From positions 1 through 25,000 of the forward strand of contig SEYY01003487.1 in assembly GCA_009176605.1 (NCBI GenBank): DNA of 25,000 nucleotides, written 5' to 3'. A program made the translations under genes and the position numbers. Source of the stretch: Armadillidium nasatum (taxonomy: Eukaryota; Arthropoda; Malacostraca; Isopoda; Armadillidiidae). Shown piece by piece: positions 21,928-25,000 of this stretch (position 1 is the first letter of the stretch; every line of letters begins with the position of its first letter). Below the pieces are notes generated by a model that was given only the letters and a program-made list of their open reading frames with translations, did not search any database and was not told where the DNA came from.

Positions 21928-22055
21928 CCGATACTTTATCTATTCATATACCAAAATTTTTACCGATAACGATACTAAGACTTTCAAAATCACTGATACC
22001 TAAAAATTTGCCAGTACCGATACCGATACCTGAAAATATACTGATACTTCACTCC
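21928..22055. repeat. Degenerate CCGATA-type repeats
   Basis: TACCGATA-like words recur at 21928, 21960, 22014, 22020 and 22026, mixed with CTGATAC variants. Such degenerate subterminal repeats occur in some DNA transposons, but no terminal repeats or transposase are visible here. Confidence 0.5.
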
Positions 22056-22149
22056 ATCCTTATATTCCTATATTAGTATAGATATATTTTCCAATTATCT
22101 TCCATATTGTTAAAGTTGCAGACAAACATAAAGCTTTATGATACTCAAA

Positions 22150-22300
22150 ATCTATTTTTACTAAAAATGTATTTTAATTTAGCAAATTTGATTTTCCAAC
22201 CCATTTTTATTATTTTCCTTCAATGTACATTACATTTCCAGTTTATATTTTGAATACCAACTAAATACCAGGTGAGAGACGAAACCATGCATACTTACCC
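22150..22300. repeat. Direct repeat flanking the second foldback, left copy
   Basis: Contains TACATTACATTTCCAGTTTA and ACCAGGTGAGAGACGAAA. A similar stretch lies at 23410-23560 in the same orientation. Confidence 0.65.
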
Positions 22301-22303
22301 AAT

Positions 22304-22400
22304 AATTAACTATTTATACTCAATGGGCAGTTTCTTACATTAAGATTATATTGCTTTTTTCAAATTTTCTTCTCATGGTCTCTTGTTTCCATTGGAACTA
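22304..22400 (-). pseudogene. Possible second LINE C-terminal fragment
   Basis: The stretch resembles 2812-2885 (TTAACTAT, AATGGG-AGTTT, AAATTTTCTT, CTCT-GTTTC in order), the segment beside the recognised antisense LINE fragment. It is too short and decayed for protein evidence of its own. Confidence 0.35.
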
Positions 22401-22539
22401 GGGACTGACTGGGGTTGGAATTTTGCTGGGGCCGGGGTCTTCCAAATTTGCAAAGAGGTCAAAATCATTGAAATTTTAGGTTAAATTTAGATATAATTTT
22501 TATTAAGACTATTTAATTAGGTAATATTTTAGTGATGTG

Positions 22540-22925
<386 letters not shown>

Positions 22926-22930
22926 TAATA

Positions 22931-23034
<104 letters not shown>

Positions 23035-23035
23035 T

Positions 23036-23290
23036 TACAACTTTTAACTATTACTTCCATTTTTCACTTCAACATATTTTAAAATGTAGCAACCAGTCAA
23101 AATATTGAAAGGATAGTTTTATAATTTCTGCAGACGATATTCTGACATAATTTTTGTATTTAGTTTAAATTTTTTTTTTTTTAATTTATTTTTTTTCCTA
23201 ACAAAATAATGTTTGTCAATTAACCAAAAAAACAAACAAACATATCATTTCCTTTTCGTAGTTACGCTGAGAAGAAAAAAAAGGGTTCCC
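23036..23290 (-). repeat. Right arm of second foldback element
   Basis: The reverse complement reads CTCAGCGTAACTACGAAAA, GGTTAATTGACAAAC, then AACTATCCTTTC and ATTTTGACTGGTTGCTA, matching the left arm at 22540 in order. Confidence 0.75.
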
Positions 23291-24540
23291 TTCATTATAA
23301 ATTTACCCAATAATTTTGTGATAATCATTTTCTGCCTAGATATCGCTATAAGGCGTACGTAAGCATGTTCAGTGTAGTAGGACTAATTATATTTTACAAT
23401 AGGATTTGGTAATTTAACCATTTTTAGAAATATTGAATTTCATTTTCCACCCATTTAAATAGGTTTCTTCAATATACATTACATTTCCAGTTTATATTTG
23501 GAGTAACAACTAAAAACCAAGTAAGAGACAAATCCTACATAACAACCATATTTTAAATAAATATTCAATACCACATCTGGATTGATGGTTATATTTACAA
23601 TTCCTTGCTTAAATATGGTGCTTTTCATATATTTCAGTATATTTTGTCTTTATATTTTCAATATAGTGAAAATAGTGATTGTGATGAACTAAACTAGGAA
23701 CCATCACATTATAATCAATTTGTTCAAATTCGTATAAGAAACAAATTTACAATACAAACAAAACTAAACATAAACAATTAGGTAAACACACAATCTATGC
23801 TAAGCATTTTCCTAAGTGTTTAAAAATATTTCGATAATAATTTATTTGAACACAAAAGTCAATGGCTAAAAACACGAAGAGCAGCCATCGGTGCCTTAAA
23901 AAAAATTAAATATAAACAAAACCATGGTTGCCGGAACTGTTAAACCATAGATGCCAGTAATCGGATATGGTAGCCAGAAACACTCTAAAATATAAAAACT
24001 GTTTATATGCTTTCACTAATTTATCTGTGTATATATTTTATCTTATTTATCTAGTGTATTATTTTGTCTATAATTTAAGTTCGTATTGATTGGAGTTTGT
24101 AAAGTCGTTGGTTTGTTTTTTGTATCGATATGTATCATTTTTGTTGTTCAATAAACGGCTGGATAGCACGCTCTCACTTTTTAAAATTCATGGTAAGGTC
24201 TAGACGTCAAAAATGTAAGTTCATTCGCTTGTTTATCAAGTTCTCAAAATTCGAAGAAATAGGTATGAGTTATATATTTTCCTTTTTTCTAATCTTTCTA
24301 ACTGTCATATCTATTGCCTTCTACTCAAAAATATAACTGCTTAATGTTCTTAATTATATGGAATTCGTATAAGAAGGAACTTCAAGAGGAAACCATCTTT
24401 TTGAAAAAGTTCAATAGTAAGTCTTCTCTCCTTTTTTAATTGTAAAATTAACTACGACCCTTCTCTTTCAGGTCTCTTAATAAAAGCTCAAACCCATAGC
24501 TTTTATAAAAAAAAAGAAAAAAGTATGGTGCGTAAGTAGC
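23291..24540. other. AT-rich DNA with repeat remnants, no gene supported
   Basis: Contains the right copy of the direct repeat (about 23410-23560) and a segment at 23608-23670 resembling 8195-8270. A 68-codon frame at 24130-24336 has no recognisable domain and I do not call it. No RNA gene seen. Confidence 0.5.
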
Positions 24541-24680
24541 AATAAATAAATAAATAAATAAGTAGCAAAATAAATACAGAATAAAAATAATAAATAAATC
24601 AATCAAATAATAACATAAATGAATAAATAAATAAATAAATAAAAAAATAATTTAATTAAATAAATAAATGACTAAATGAA
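24541..24680. repeat. (AAAT)n degenerate microsatellite
   Basis: AATA and AAAT tetranucleotides recur with many interruptions. Confidence 0.85.
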
Positions 24681-24694
24681 AATAAATAATTTAA

Positions 24695-24829
<135 letters not shown>

Positions 24830-25000
24830 GGTAGAGAAAGAATTAGGACTAGAAAGCCTTAGTAGATGCATTTTGAGGGTGTTGAAGGAAAACTGAAGGA
24901 ATGTTCTAGTATTGGAGAATCCTTATATTTTAGATTTAATTAAATATTTTATGATTTAAAGATAAAGCTATTTTTTGGTTTACATTTTGGCTTCTTAGTA

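Noticed and set aside
24130..24336. 68-codon hydrophobic ORF
   Set aside because: No recognisable family and AT-rich low-complexity composition; not enough to call a gene.

Overview
The window looks like intergenic, repeat-dominated DNA from an animal, most likely an arthropod and possibly a decapod crustacean. The reasons are the AT-rich background, very long (AT)n and (GA)n microsatellites, APE-type LINE remnants and a large Ty3/gypsy-type LTR element with an arthropod-like TATA plus TCAGT promoter. The species assignment is inference. I see no host gene, no tRNA or rRNA gene and no CRISPR array.

Layout. 1-3470: pyrimidine-rich and AT-rich DNA, two (AT)n tracts and a decayed antisense LINE fragment (about 2866-3055). 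3475-7672: a long inverted repeat whose arms (about 3475-3760 and 7395-7672) enclose a 475-bp (GA)n tract, a small element with inverted ends, (CT)n/(AT)n tracts and a 5'-truncated, frame-broken LINE (about 4590-7257) with an A-tail. 7749-8229: a second, independent foldback repeat. 8230-9047: AT-rich DNA with a short LINE-tail-like motif. 9048-21090: a full LTR retrotransposon of 12,043 bp on the + strand, bounded by a 4-bp target duplication ACGT. 21095-25000: AT-rich DNA with minor repeats, a second copy of the first foldback family (about 22540-23290) and more (AT)n tracts.

The LTR element is the main content. Its order is 5' LTR, tRNA-Lys primer binding site, gag (capsid-like region and four zinc knuckles, split over several frames), pol (protease, RT, RNase H, an OTU-like domain, integrase with HHCC, DD35E and GPF), an acidic reading frame that continues the integrase C-terminus in another frame, then a separate 439-codon ORF in the position where env would lie, polypurine tract and 3' LTR. 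The 3' ORF has no signal peptide or membrane segment. It carries partial SGNH/GDSL-hydrolase signatures (GSS near the N-terminus, DGLH at 231-234). A consensus splice donor in the 5' LTR and an acceptor 20 nt before this ORF suggest a spliced subgenomic mRNA. Gag and pol overlap in a -1 relation, with a possible slippery site and hairpin.

The two LTRs are almost identical and differ nearly only in homopolymer lengths, so the insertion is young. The other five reading-frame breaks in the coding region all have the same sign (+1), which fits either a biased sequencing error or a few recent single-base insertions. The combination of an OTU-like insertion in pol with an SGNH-like third ORF is the best candidate here for an undescribed system.
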